A stretch of 64,000 nt of DNA from contig JAMXFF010000015.1 in NCBI GenBank assembly GCA_025370845.1, forward strand, positions 81,697 to 145,696, written 5' to 3'. The translations under genes and the position numbers were made by a program. This document shows positions 37,193-45,328 of this stretch, one piece after another (the first letter of the stretch is position 1; the number at the start of each line of letters is the position of its first letter). The DNA comes from Laspinema palackyanum D2a (lineage in GTDB: Bacteria > Cyanobacteriota > Cyanobacteriia > Cyanobacteriales > Laspinemataceae). The notes under the pieces were generated by a model, which had not been told where the DNA came from, did no database searches, and was given only the letters and a program-made list of their open reading frames with translations.

Positions 37193-37678
37193 ATGACAAT
37201 TACCATCGCCCTCAATTCCGAGTGTTTGCTCAATTTGGACCTATCTCCCGTCCAAGGGGCGATCGCTAAATTATCCCCAGATCAACCCTTCACTGACCCG
37301 GATCTGTCCTTGCAGTTTGAAATCGATTATCCCCGGGACCCCTCGGACCCCCGCGAACTCTCGGAAATTCCTGAGATCCGTCTGTGGTTTATCCGCTTAG
37401 ATGCCACCTATCCCTGGTTGCCTTTGCTACTCGATCGCAAATCTGGCGAATTCGCCCGCTATGTAGCCATGTTGGTCCCTCACGAGTTTCATCGCACCGA
37501 AGGCATTCAATACAACCCTGAAGCGTTGGAAATTTTCTTGATGAACAAAATTTTTACCCTCGCCAACCTCTTGCAGCAACATGGCGTACCCAGTAAGTCT
37601 AAGCTCATTTCTCTCTCTCAGATGCTCGGTTACGAACTCGATGATGGCTTTTTTGAGTTGCTGGGGATTCACGCTTGA
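37193..37678 (+). CDS. CRR6-family NdhI maturation factor (DUF1817)
   Basis: A 161-residue protein of the family that includes Arabidopsis CRR6 and its cyanobacterial homologue. CRR6 is needed to assemble the NdhI subunit into the NDH-1 complex of cyclic electron flow. The family's most conserved blocks are present: FEIDYPRDPSDPRELSEIPE, IRLWFIRLDATYPWLP, GIQYNPEALEIFLMNKIF and MLGYELDDGFFELL. Length is normal. The start is ATG in TTTCATGACAATT. It stands alone, with no ndh gene in the window. Confidence 0.85.
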   Translation: MTITIALNSECLLNLDLSPVQGAIAKLSPDQPFTDPDLSLQFEIDYPRDPSDPRELSEIPEIRLWFIRLDATYPWLPLLLDRKSGEFARYVAMLVPHEFHRTEGIQYNPEALEIFLMNKIFTLANLLQQHGVPSKSKLISLSQMLGYELDDGFFELLGIHA

Positions 37679-38754
37679 GCGTCTTCTCCCTCCCGTCGGT
37701 CCCCTGTATCCTGAATTCAATCCAGGGAGTTCGGTATAGATTAGCCCGGTGTCAATCCTGATCACCATAGAATTCAGCACAGGGAGCAAAATGCTCCCTG
37801 ATTGCCGTAGGGAGCATTTTGCTCCCTCTCGGTTGAGGAATTGTCTCCTTGATTTAGACTCCCTAGAGTGCCCTATTGCTAAAAGCTGGAATTCCATCAA
37901 CCCTGAACTAAATCTAACCCCCAAACTCATGACCCGAGCTTGTGGACTCAACGAATTCACCCAAACGGTTAGCGCTTCATCGGCAATGTTCAATGCTCAA
38001 CAAAGTTGGATAAATTGTCTGAGATTCTCTCTCCCATCACTTATAATCAGGATGAGCCACAAATAAACCGGGTTCGGATCGTTGCAGGCTGGCTCTCCTA
38101 GCTTCGGAATGGGCAAATCCCCGACACAAATTCAGGTAAAATTTTTCCATTTGTTCCCTCTCTAGGCAGAGGGCAATCCGATTAAACTTACGACTAAATG
38201 CAGGGAATGCAGAAGGGTGTCAGTGATATGATTTCCGGACAGTTGGGGATCTCTGGCGAGTTGGGTAACTAGACAGAACGCTCTAGCTATCACCGCCGGA
38301 GATAATTCCTTGGGAATCAGTCTCTTGAAGGCAGGCTACTCCATCGTTTAAGTGCGTGACTGGCATACCCCACCCAATCTGCCTCTCGGAAGGAATTCCC
38401 AGGCAACATTCGCTACCACTGCGGTGCGATCGCCCTCCTTGGGGCGCGTCCTCCCAGCAGCGATCGCCCTGTGAAAACCGTGATCCTCAAGAGGATGGTA
38501 CCGATCCCCTGCCCCTCCTAGGGTCAGATGATCCTAGTCAAACTCTCGAAGGATAATCACCTTTTTTTATCAACAACAAAGACTTAAAAATGGAGTTGGA
38601 GGATACATAATGACCTGAGCTATCAAGGATCGTGGATAATTGAGTGCCATTGTATTTATGAATGGATCTTTTTCAACCCAAACTCACCAGGTTGTGTATG
38701 CTAAATAACGAACGGGTTATCGACTGCCAAACCTTGCTTAATAGCGGGAGTGCT
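37679..38754. other. 1.1-kb intergenic region
   Basis: Contains the second AGGGAGC repeat (37752-37835). Open frames at 37749-38066 and 38356-38556 lack ribosome-binding sites and family resemblance and are not called. The last 100 bp should contain the promoter of the pentapeptide-repeat gene. Confidence 0.45.
37752..37835. repeat. AGGGAGC-type dispersed repeat, copy 2
   Basis: TCAATCCTGAT, CCATAGAATTCA and two adjacent palindromes, AGGGAGCAAAATGCTCCCT (37781-37799) and AGGGAGCATTTTGCTCCCT (37809-37827). The two palindromes are reverse complements of each other across the centre. Related to 15605-15700. Confidence 0.8.
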
Positions 38755-39243
38755 ATGAAAGAAGTAATTGCCATGACCGTCATGCTACTGACTTCCCTCT
38801 CTGTAGCCATTCCAGTGGGAGCAGAACCCAATGCCACTGACCTCCAACAGTTGCGAATGACTAAAGTCTGTCCGAGGTGTAATCTCAATGGTGCAGACTT
38901 GAGTGGGATTGACTTACAGGGTGCGGTGTTAACCAATGCCAACTTGATTGGTGCCAACCTCAGTGGTACTAACCTGAGTACGGCGGACTTGAAAGGTGCG
39001 GATATGACCGGTGCTAATTTTCAACTGGCTAATCTGTCTGCGGCGAATCTCAATGCAGCTAATTTAAGTACCGCCAATCTGCTCGGGAGCATCCTTTTAG
39101 ATGCGAACCTCAATGCTGCTGATCTGAGTAAGGCCAATTTGTATGGTGCGGATTTGAGGCGGGCCAATTTCCAAGGTGCGAATCTCTATGAGGTAAATCT
39201 ATTTGGTGCGGATGTAGAAGGAGCTAGAGGTTTGAGGCCCTAA
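38755..39243 (+). CDS. Secreted pentapeptide-repeat protein
   Basis: A 162-residue protein with a signal peptide (about 1-24, ending near VGAEP), then ATDLQQLRMTKVCPRCNLNGADLSG, a leader commonly found before exported cyanobacterial pentapeptide repeats. About 22 A(D/N)LXX repeats follow, which form a right-handed quadrilateral beta-helix. The two Cys residues of VCPRC may cap the helix. The chosen ATG has CGGGAG upstream; an upstream in-frame ATG at 38662 would place the signal peptide internally and is less likely. The function of this exported group is unknown. Confidence 0.9.
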   Translation: MKEVIAMTVMLLTSLSVAIPVGAEPNATDLQQLRMTKVCPRCNLNGADLSGIDLQGAVLTNANLIGANLSGTNLSTADLKGADMTGANFQLANLSAANLNAANLSTANLLGSILLDANLNAADLSKANLYGADLRRANFQGANLYEVNLFGADVEGARGLRP

Positions 39244-39297
39244 CCGGGTAACTCTCTAACGGGGGATTTCCCTTCCGAAGTCAGCAACACAGGAGGG

Positions 39298-39729
39298 TCA
39301 GTCCGCATCGGTTTTCCGCTCTAGTCTCAATGAACTCAGATGGGATGGCGAGGAGGTGGGAATCAGAATCAAGGTGATCGGGACAGGGCAATAACGATCG
39401 CCTTTCTGACAAGGGGCCCCCGCTTGATGACAATCGGAACTTTTTTCTGGACAACTGAGCTGGACCCCGCGCTCAGGTTCAGGGTGGAGCATCCTGCGGC
39501 AATGTTTGCACTCCAGTCTCAGCCGCAGGACGGCGATCTCAAAAACATCTTTTTCGCTGTTAAATTTTATACAGTTTACTAACTCTATCACCCTCAACCC
39601 AGTGGGTGAGAGTCCCGAGGGGTCCTTTTCCTCAGACGGGGCGTAATCGGAACGGGAGTCAACAGAGGAGTTGCCAAGGGTGGGCGATCGACTCACTTCT
39701 GCGAGATTTAATTCAACATTCTTCCCCAA
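39298..39729 (-). CDS. Possible cysteine-rich small protein
   Basis: An open frame of up to 143 residues from a TTG, with no clear ribosome-binding site. The N-terminal half looks random. The C-terminal half has a patterned metal-site-like arrangement: CKHC, then SCPEKSSDC, GAPC and RYC with prolines between, ending LSSLRLERKTDAD. An internal start is possible. The pattern resembles a zinc-binding protein, but I recognise no family. It converges on the pentapeptide-repeat gene with 54 bp between them. Confidence 0.35.
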   Translation of the reverse strand: MGKNVELNLAEVSRSPTLGNSSVDSRSDYAPSEEKDPSGLSPTGLRVIELVNCIKFNSEKDVFEIAVLRLRLECKHCRRMLHPEPERGVQLSCPEKSSDCHQAGAPCQKGDRYCPVPITLILIPTSSPSHLSSLRLERKTDAD

Positions 39730-40397
39730 CTTGCCTCACTTATCTTTCTTCTCACATTATTTTGAGGGAATGAAAGGCCCTTATCTGGCCTCAATCAAGG
39801 GGGATAAATTCCTGACAACTCCATCTTGAATCATCAGAAAAACTCTCTTTTCCGGTATCTGTATAAGACTTAATGGGACCCAAGCAATCTCGAATATGAA
39901 TTAAATAGATTTGGCTTTCTTTCATAACTCTAGGGCTTCGTTGATAATCTTTTTTTTGATAAAATAATGCAATGATTTGACTGTTTCTATCTCAACTTTT
40001 GGATTTAATAAATTTTATAAATGATCGATTAATTCCACCAGAGACCAAGGGAAAACTTTTGATAAATCGGAGTCAATTTAAAAATCTATATTGCGATCGT
40101 CGGTTTCTTATCCTCGGGCAACCGACCCAAATATTCTTAAATTAAATGTACCATGCCGGTGGGCAATGGCTAATATTTCCGCTCGTTTTTGTTGGAAGTT
40201 CTGTTTCAGATTCAGGGGTGGGGAAGAGTTGGGCCAATGGGTTGAAGTCTCAAGGCTTAAAATAAAAGAGTCACCCAGTTTAGGGTTAATCTGTATTGTT
40301 TCAGGGGTTAATAATCCGATGCGTCAGAGTCTTCTGTCCTAACTCCATTCATTTAATAATCTGACGCACCCGATGCAGCAATTAACTGGATTTGAGA
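39730..40397. other. AT-rich intergenic region
   Basis: About 670 bp, visibly richer in A/T than the surroundings, without a gene. The frame at 40091-40342 has no ribosome-binding site or resemblance. Nothing else recognised. Confidence 0.4.
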
Positions 40398-43229
40398 TTA
40401 CTCATCATCAAATACCCATCCGTCTCCTTCGGTCCACTGGTTTTCATTTTCCAGGGGAAGGGATTCGGGAAAATTTTGGGTAAGTTTTGGTATGATCGCC
40501 TCCGCATTCAAGGAACTTCCTGGCAGATTTGCCGGGAGGTAAACGGTGAAAGTAGAACCCAATCCGAGGTTACTTTCTACGAATAAATCCCCTCCCATTA
40601 ATTGGCATAAACTCCGGGCCACTGCTAACCCTAATCCGGTCCCCGCAGTATGATGAATATCGGAAGTATGGATTTGGCTAAATGGTTCAAATAGCTCTTG
40701 CAGTTGTTCTGGGGTGATGCCGATGCCGTTGTCTCGGACTCGGAAGGCGATCCATTCTTCCGCCGCTTCTAGTTCCGGTTTATTGAACTTGGATGCGGCA
40801 TTTAAGACGCGAAAATCTGGGGTGTCTTCTCGGGTAATTTCTAAGGCGATCGCCCCATTTTCGGTAAACTTGGTGGCATTATCGAGCAAGTGCCACAACA
40901 CCTGCTGTAGTTTATGGCGATCGGTGCATATCATCCCCCACTCGGCATCCCCTCCCATCGTCAAGGTATTATTATTCGTAATCAGCTTATGTTCAATTTC
41001 CGCCATAATCATGGCGATCGCCTCACCCACCTCGAAGCATTCGACTTCCAGTTGCATCCGACCCAACTCAATCTTAGAATAATCCAAAATATCATCGATC
41101 GCCACCAACAAATCTTTCCCCGCTTTGTTAATCTGCTGCAAATCCCCAAAGAAAGCTCGATTGCTTACCCCTAACTCCTTCGCGTCTTCCTGCAATAAAT
41201 CACTATAGCTAATAATCGTCGTTAACGGCGTCCGCAATTCATGGCTCATATTGGCAAAAAATGCACTTTTTGCCAAATTCGCGGCTTCTGCGGTCGCTTT
41301 AGCTCTTTGCAATTCCGTTTCAACTCGTTTGTTTTCGGTAATATCCCGAGCAAAAATACAGTTGTATTCTTTCCCTTTAATTTGGAAATAATTAATGGTA
41401 ATTTCTACCGGAAAACTCTGATTATCCTTGGTCCGATGATGGCATTCCAACCGGACTGAGCCAAATTCTTTAATTTCCTCCCAGTATTCGGGCCAGACTT
41501 CGGCAGGTAAATCGGGGTTGATATCATGCACACTCAGGGATAGAAGTTCTTTGCGGGAGTAGTTCAACGTGATGCAAGCGGCATCATTGACATAGAAGAA
41601 TCTGCCATTAGGAGTCAGCCAAAATACCGAATCCGCTGCATTATTGATGGAAAATTCCAAAACGTCGCGGGTTTCTTCTAGGAGGCTGCGAGCGCGAATT
41701 TCCGATTGCAATTGGTCGATCGCCTCCGTTAAATCTTTCGTGCGTTCGGCAACGCGGGTTTCGAGTTCTTCGTTGGCTTTTTGGAGTGCCGCTTCCGCCG
41801 CTTTGCGATCGGTAATATCAAATCCGATAAAGACTGCTGCCTGTCCCTGTTGATATTTGTGAGACACCACCAAAAAGTGCCGATTCACCCCGCGAACAGA
41901 CATCTCAATTTCATGCTGTGCTTCTTTGGCGGGATTGTCAAAAAATTCCGGAACCAGGTGATTAAACTTCGGTGAACCCTGTAAAAAGCCGATTTTTTTC
42001 CCGAGAAAAGTCTCGGGATTGGCATTAAAAGTTTTCGCTAAATAGCCATTGACTCCGAGATAAATTAAATCAGAACTAAACCAAGAAATGCTGCCGGGAA
42101 CGGCATCTAAAACCGCTTGGAGTTGGTCGTTGGCGGTTTCAAGTTCGGTTTGAGTTTTGATGCGATCGTGGGTTTCTAAGGCGAGGGCCGTATAATCGGC
42201 GATGGAGGCCGCAAAGTTCCGTTCTCCCAATTTCCACCGGCGAGGGATGCCGCGATGTTCACAGCAAACAATCCCGACGATTTTGCCGCCAATGCGAATG
42301 GGTGCATCTAATTTGGAGGTAATGCTTAGGGGGATGAGGTAGGAATCGGCTAAATCTCGGGTTCTGGGATCGGTGATGGCATGATCGACGGAAATGGCAC
42401 GTTCGGTTTCTAAAGCTTGGAAGTATTGAGGATAGGGAGCAGTCAGGAGCAGACTGCCGGAGGAATGCAGGCGCTCGGTGCGTTCGTAGAGATTGATACA
42501 GGTAATCTCAGTCTGGTTATTATCGTACAACCAGACTCCCACTCGTTCTACGGCGAGGGTATTGGCGGCAGCTTCGGTAATTTCAGCGATCGCCGCTTCT
42601 AAATTCCCCTCATTTTGGGTTTTGCTGCGTGCGAGTTCGACGAGAATCTGACTTTGGCGACGCAAGTCGCTTTCGTCCGATCGCGATCGCCGATGGGAAT
42701 TGCTGGATGCTTTGGGAGTGAACTGATTTAAGGGGTCTCCATTTCCTAGGGTCCTCCCTGTTGCTGCTCTCAACAGCAGCAATCCACCGATTTCACCCGT
42801 CTCGGTTTTCCAGGGATGCACCTCCCACTTGACTCGGGATTGGCGATCGCCATCTGAGATCAACTCTTCCTCCCAGGATTGTACCCCCCCTGCCAAACAA
42901 ATCGCTTGGACCTCTTTCCAGGATTCGAGGGAAATAGCGGAATCTCTATCTCCGGGTTCCTTCGGGGTTGTGGGTTGGGTTGCGGTAAACCGAGGCAGGA
43001 TTTCATAATGAGAACGACCCAGAATCGACTCAACGCACAGAGGCGAAGTCTGGGTTGCCGAGGAGTCTGGGGAGTGGGGGTTGCCATCGCGATCGTCGAA
43101 ACCGCAGTCTCGCAACCATTGGCGACTGGCAAACAAGTATCGCATTTGGCGATCGACCATCGCTATTGCCTGGGGAGTCTGTTCCAAAAATATCTTGAGC
43201 AGGTCGCAATTCTCTGGGGAGTACAACAT
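40398..43229 (-). CDS. PAS/GAF sensor histidine kinase (943 aa)
   Basis: A soluble sensor kinase. The order is an N-terminal PAS-like region (about 1-165, QAIAMVDRQMRYLFASRQWL), a GAF domain (about 190-355, with VERVGVWLYDNN and IVGIVCCEHRG, the phytochrome-like subgroup but without an obvious bilin Cys), PAS (about 370-490), a coiled segment, PAS (about 515-640, ending ARDITENKR), HisKA with H663 in NMSHELRTP, and HATPase_c (about 770-905) with FRVRDNGIGI and GTGLGLAVARSL. The acidic C-terminal tail ends WTEGDGWVFDDE. No response regulator is adjacent, so the partner is elsewhere. The ATG at 43229 has only a weak ribosome-binding site. Confidence 0.92.
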   Translation of the reverse strand: MLYSPENCDLLKIFLEQTPQAIAMVDRQMRYLFASRQWLRDCGFDDRDGNPHSPDSSATQTSPLCVESILGRSHYEILPRFTATQPTTPKEPGDRDSAISLESWKEVQAICLAGGVQSWEEELISDGDRQSRVKWEVHPWKTETGEIGGLLLLRAATGRTLGNGDPLNQFTPKASSNSHRRSRSDESDLRRQSQILVELARSKTQNEGNLEAAIAEITEAAANTLAVERVGVWLYDNNQTEITCINLYERTERLHSSGSLLLTAPYPQYFQALETERAISVDHAITDPRTRDLADSYLIPLSITSKLDAPIRIGGKIVGIVCCEHRGIPRRWKLGERNFAASIADYTALALETHDRIKTQTELETANDQLQAVLDAVPGSISWFSSDLIYLGVNGYLAKTFNANPETFLGKKIGFLQGSPKFNHLVPEFFDNPAKEAQHEIEMSVRGVNRHFLVVSHKYQQGQAAVFIGFDITDRKAAEAALQKANEELETRVAERTKDLTEAIDQLQSEIRARSLLEETRDVLEFSINNAADSVFWLTPNGRFFYVNDAACITLNYSRKELLSLSVHDINPDLPAEVWPEYWEEIKEFGSVRLECHHRTKDNQSFPVEITINYFQIKGKEYNCIFARDITENKRVETELQRAKATAEAANLAKSAFFANMSHELRTPLTTIISYSDLLQEDAKELGVSNRAFFGDLQQINKAGKDLLVAIDDILDYSKIELGRMQLEVECFEVGEAIAMIMAEIEHKLITNNNTLTMGGDAEWGMICTDRHKLQQVLWHLLDNATKFTENGAIALEITREDTPDFRVLNAASKFNKPELEAAEEWIAFRVRDNGIGITPEQLQELFEPFSQIHTSDIHHTAGTGLGLAVARSLCQLMGGDLFVESNLGLGSTFTVYLPANLPGSSLNAEAIIPKLTQNFPESLPLENENQWTEGDGWVFDDE

Positions 43230-43647
43230 GAGGAAAGCTCCAACAAGTCGGCTATAGGGTTAAAGGAGCGATGAGGTACAGGCAATAGCTTGATTGTTAG
43301 CTAGAGTGTTCAGCACCCGGCAATTAGGGCAGTTTTTCTGAGATTCAGAGTCTGAGGAAAGCTGCACCTATTTTTGTTTTAGCAAGTTCTGGGGATTTTT
43401 ACATCTTTCGGGTCTTTACGGGTCCCTGGAACAAGGGGTGAGAGGGACCCACTTGCACCCTGGGGTTCATGCTGGTTTGAATGCTCAACGGACCGGACTT
43501 GTGATCGGGGTTGTCATAAAAACGTTACAGAACGCTACAGAAAGGGGCCCTAACGTTAAGCTTTGTTGCAAAACTAGACGTTTTGTGCAAGTAATGGTAA
43601 CTTTTATGGGTATTGGACTTGACGCGAGTTGAGGTAAGGAGAACACT
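43230..43647. other. Divergent intergenic region
   Basis: A 418-bp region between the kinase and the divergent small protein gene. ACGTTACAGAACGCTACAG near 43521 contains a short direct repeat (ACGTTACAG / ACGCTACAG, period 11). TAAGGAGAACAC before 43648 is the ribosome-binding site of the small gene. Confidence 0.45.
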
Positions 43648-43851
43648 TTGGCTAACAATCTGAATCAACACCACTCTGCTATCGTTCGTGAAGATATCAG
43701 TGAGTATGTGGCACACCTACAGCTTCACATGACGTTACAAGCGCGGAATTTAGTCCCGACGCTGACTCAAACCACTGGCGATAGTCGAGAACAGTTGTTA
43801 CATCAAACTCAAGCTTACTTTGAAAAGCAGGTTTCGCGACAACCTCTGTAG
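43648..43851 (+). CDS. Small helical protein, TTG start
   Basis: A 67-residue protein of unknown function. It is predicted to be mostly helical (IVREDISEYVAHLQLHMTLQ, then GDSREQLLHQTQAYFEKQVS) and polar, so likely cytoplasmic. The start is a TTG supported by TAAGGAGA eight bases upstream. No in-frame ATG would give a shorter plausible version. I recognise no named family; the good ribosome-binding site and normal codon use argue that it is real. Confidence 0.62.
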   Translation: MANNLNQHHSAIVREDISEYVAHLQLHMTLQARNLVPTLTQTTGDSREQLLHQTQAYFEKQVSRQPL

Positions 43852-44184
43852 CTTCAATCCTAGGCTCGTCACGGATTTGTGGTTAAATTTTTCTAATTTT
43901 TTAACAATTGGGGCGAGACTACTCTGATTGTTGTCGGGGAGGGTGCGGTGGCGAGGCGATCGCTCTTCCTCTATCAACTGGCATATTCCCACGGGGAACC
44001 CAACGGATTCATTAAATCATTAAAAAGATTTCCGTTTCTACCTCAGAATCGGAAATCTTAAATTTTTCTATTGAATTCAGACCCCAATGCGATCGCCCAC
44101 TTGCTGTTTCCCTTTAAAACCTTAATGCTCACGATTGACTGCATCCTCAGTTCTATCAAGTCTCATTCTGGTTGGTCCTCCAAT
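43852..44184. other. Intergenic stretch, no gene seen
   Basis: About 330 bp between converging small genes. AGATTTCCGTTTCTACCTCA and CGGAAATCTTAAATTTTTC (near 44027-44066) form a loose inverted repeat followed by T-rich sequence, a possible terminator. Confidence 0.4.
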
Positions 44185-44400
44185 TTAGAAATTTCCGTCG
44201 ATCGCCGTTCGGTTCTCCAGCCAGTCGAAGATTCGCTCAAGCTGTTCTAGGGAAACTAACCCATACTGCCACAGGATCATCGGTAAAGGACCGAGATTTT
44301 GTTCTCCATGACGTAGGGCCATATCGATGGATGAAGGCGACAGCGCCAACTCCTCTTGTAAAAATTTCACCAAATGTCCGTAATTGTTAGAGAGTTTCAC
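44185..44400 (-). CDS. DUF2949 small protein
   Basis: A 71-residue protein matching the cyanobacterial DUF2949 family: L-x-x-F-L-Q-E-E-L-A-L-S-P-S-S-I, then GPLPMILWQYGLVSLEQLERIFDWLE, the family's most conserved block. It is probably a small helical protein; no function is known. The start is GTG with a purine-rich upstream stretch. It is short but confidently recognised by the central PMxLWQYGL motif. Confidence 0.82.
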   Translation of the reverse strand: MKLSNNYGHLVKFLQEELALSPSSIDMALRHGEQNLGPLPMILWQYGLVSLEQLERIFDWLENRTAIDGNF

Positions 44401-45328
44401 AACTTTTTTTTCACCCTTTTGTTTTGTTATTGATTCAAATTATTCGGTGTAAATCACTCGACTACCTCTACCCCCAGGCAGGGAAGATAGCAGGTTCTAA
44501 GGTAGATTTCTTAATCCGAATTTTGAGTCGCCCAGGACTCACATTTCTCAAGTCCTACCTGTGGCGATTGTTCGGGCATCTGGGTTTTTGGATTGAGCTT
44601 CCGGTGAAAGATCCAGAAGTTGCCCAAGCTTCAATTAGCCCAGTATGAATGGACGGAAACCGGATTGGTAAATACTCGTTGATGCGGTTAACGGCGAGGT
44701 TCAACTCAACGGGTTAGGCTGAGGATGACTCGGGGTTTTCTGTCTCTGAGTTCAATCAATCGATGTATCCATTTCCACCGACTATAACGGCGCTGGATGT
44801 TTACCAGCGATAGCAGCCAATGGTTTGCTTTAAGACTCAACCGCTCTGCTTCCCGCAACAGCGATCGCCGCCGTCACCTGGGTTCAGGCGAATTTTTCTC
44901 ACTCCCCACTCCGACTTCAGGACGAGCTATCGATTGACTTCACCGAACTCCACTGGGGACAGGTTGAAGTTTTGGCAACAGCGCTCGTCTCTCCACCGCT
45001 TTTGGCTTAATTGGAAAAGCGGTTTAATAAAGATAGCATGGTACTTTGGTTTTGACTAGCCTCTAACGACAGAAAAATCTAAATACATTGTAAAGTTTTA
45101 TATCGCAGGGAGTAAAACCAAACTCGGGAGGGTCCCCGGCTGGTTTGTCCGATGCCAGGGGAGGACTCCACCCTAACCCTCCCCAAGACACAGGGGAGGG
45201 GACCGGATGTGCAGTTATAGCGCTTTCTGGACTCATGAGGTACAGATATTGAGAGCTGGATCCGGCCCAGTTTCCCATAATTTTACCCCCCAGGGGCGAC
45301 AACTGTTCAGGGTTATCGCCCCAGAAGG
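44401..45328. other. 930-bp intergenic region
   Basis: No convincing gene. Short frames near 44424-44648, 44820-45059 and 45063-45302 do not resemble proteins; the last is a translated repeat. A CCCTAACCCTCCCC...GGGGAGGGG inverted repeat at 45171-45201 belongs to a hairpin type common between cyanobacterial genes. Confidence 0.45.
45171..45201. repeat. CCCTAACCCTCCCC hairpin repeat
   Basis: CCTCCCC and GGGGAGG arms around AAGACACA, inside the phrase CCACCCTAACCCTCCCC. A related one lies at 55740-55779. These are dispersed intergenic repeats in many cyanobacterial genomes. Confidence 0.6.

Noticed and set aside
37427..37993. 188-residue frame antisense to CRR6
   Set aside because: It is the complement of a well-recognised conserved gene and has no start signal.
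38356..38556. 66-residue frame in the CRR6-pentapeptide gap
   Set aside because: Translated HIP1-rich noncoding sequence without a start signal.
45063..45302. 79-residue frame
   Set aside because: Its PSPVSWGGLGW core is the translation of a dispersed CCCTAACCCTCCCC hairpin repeat.
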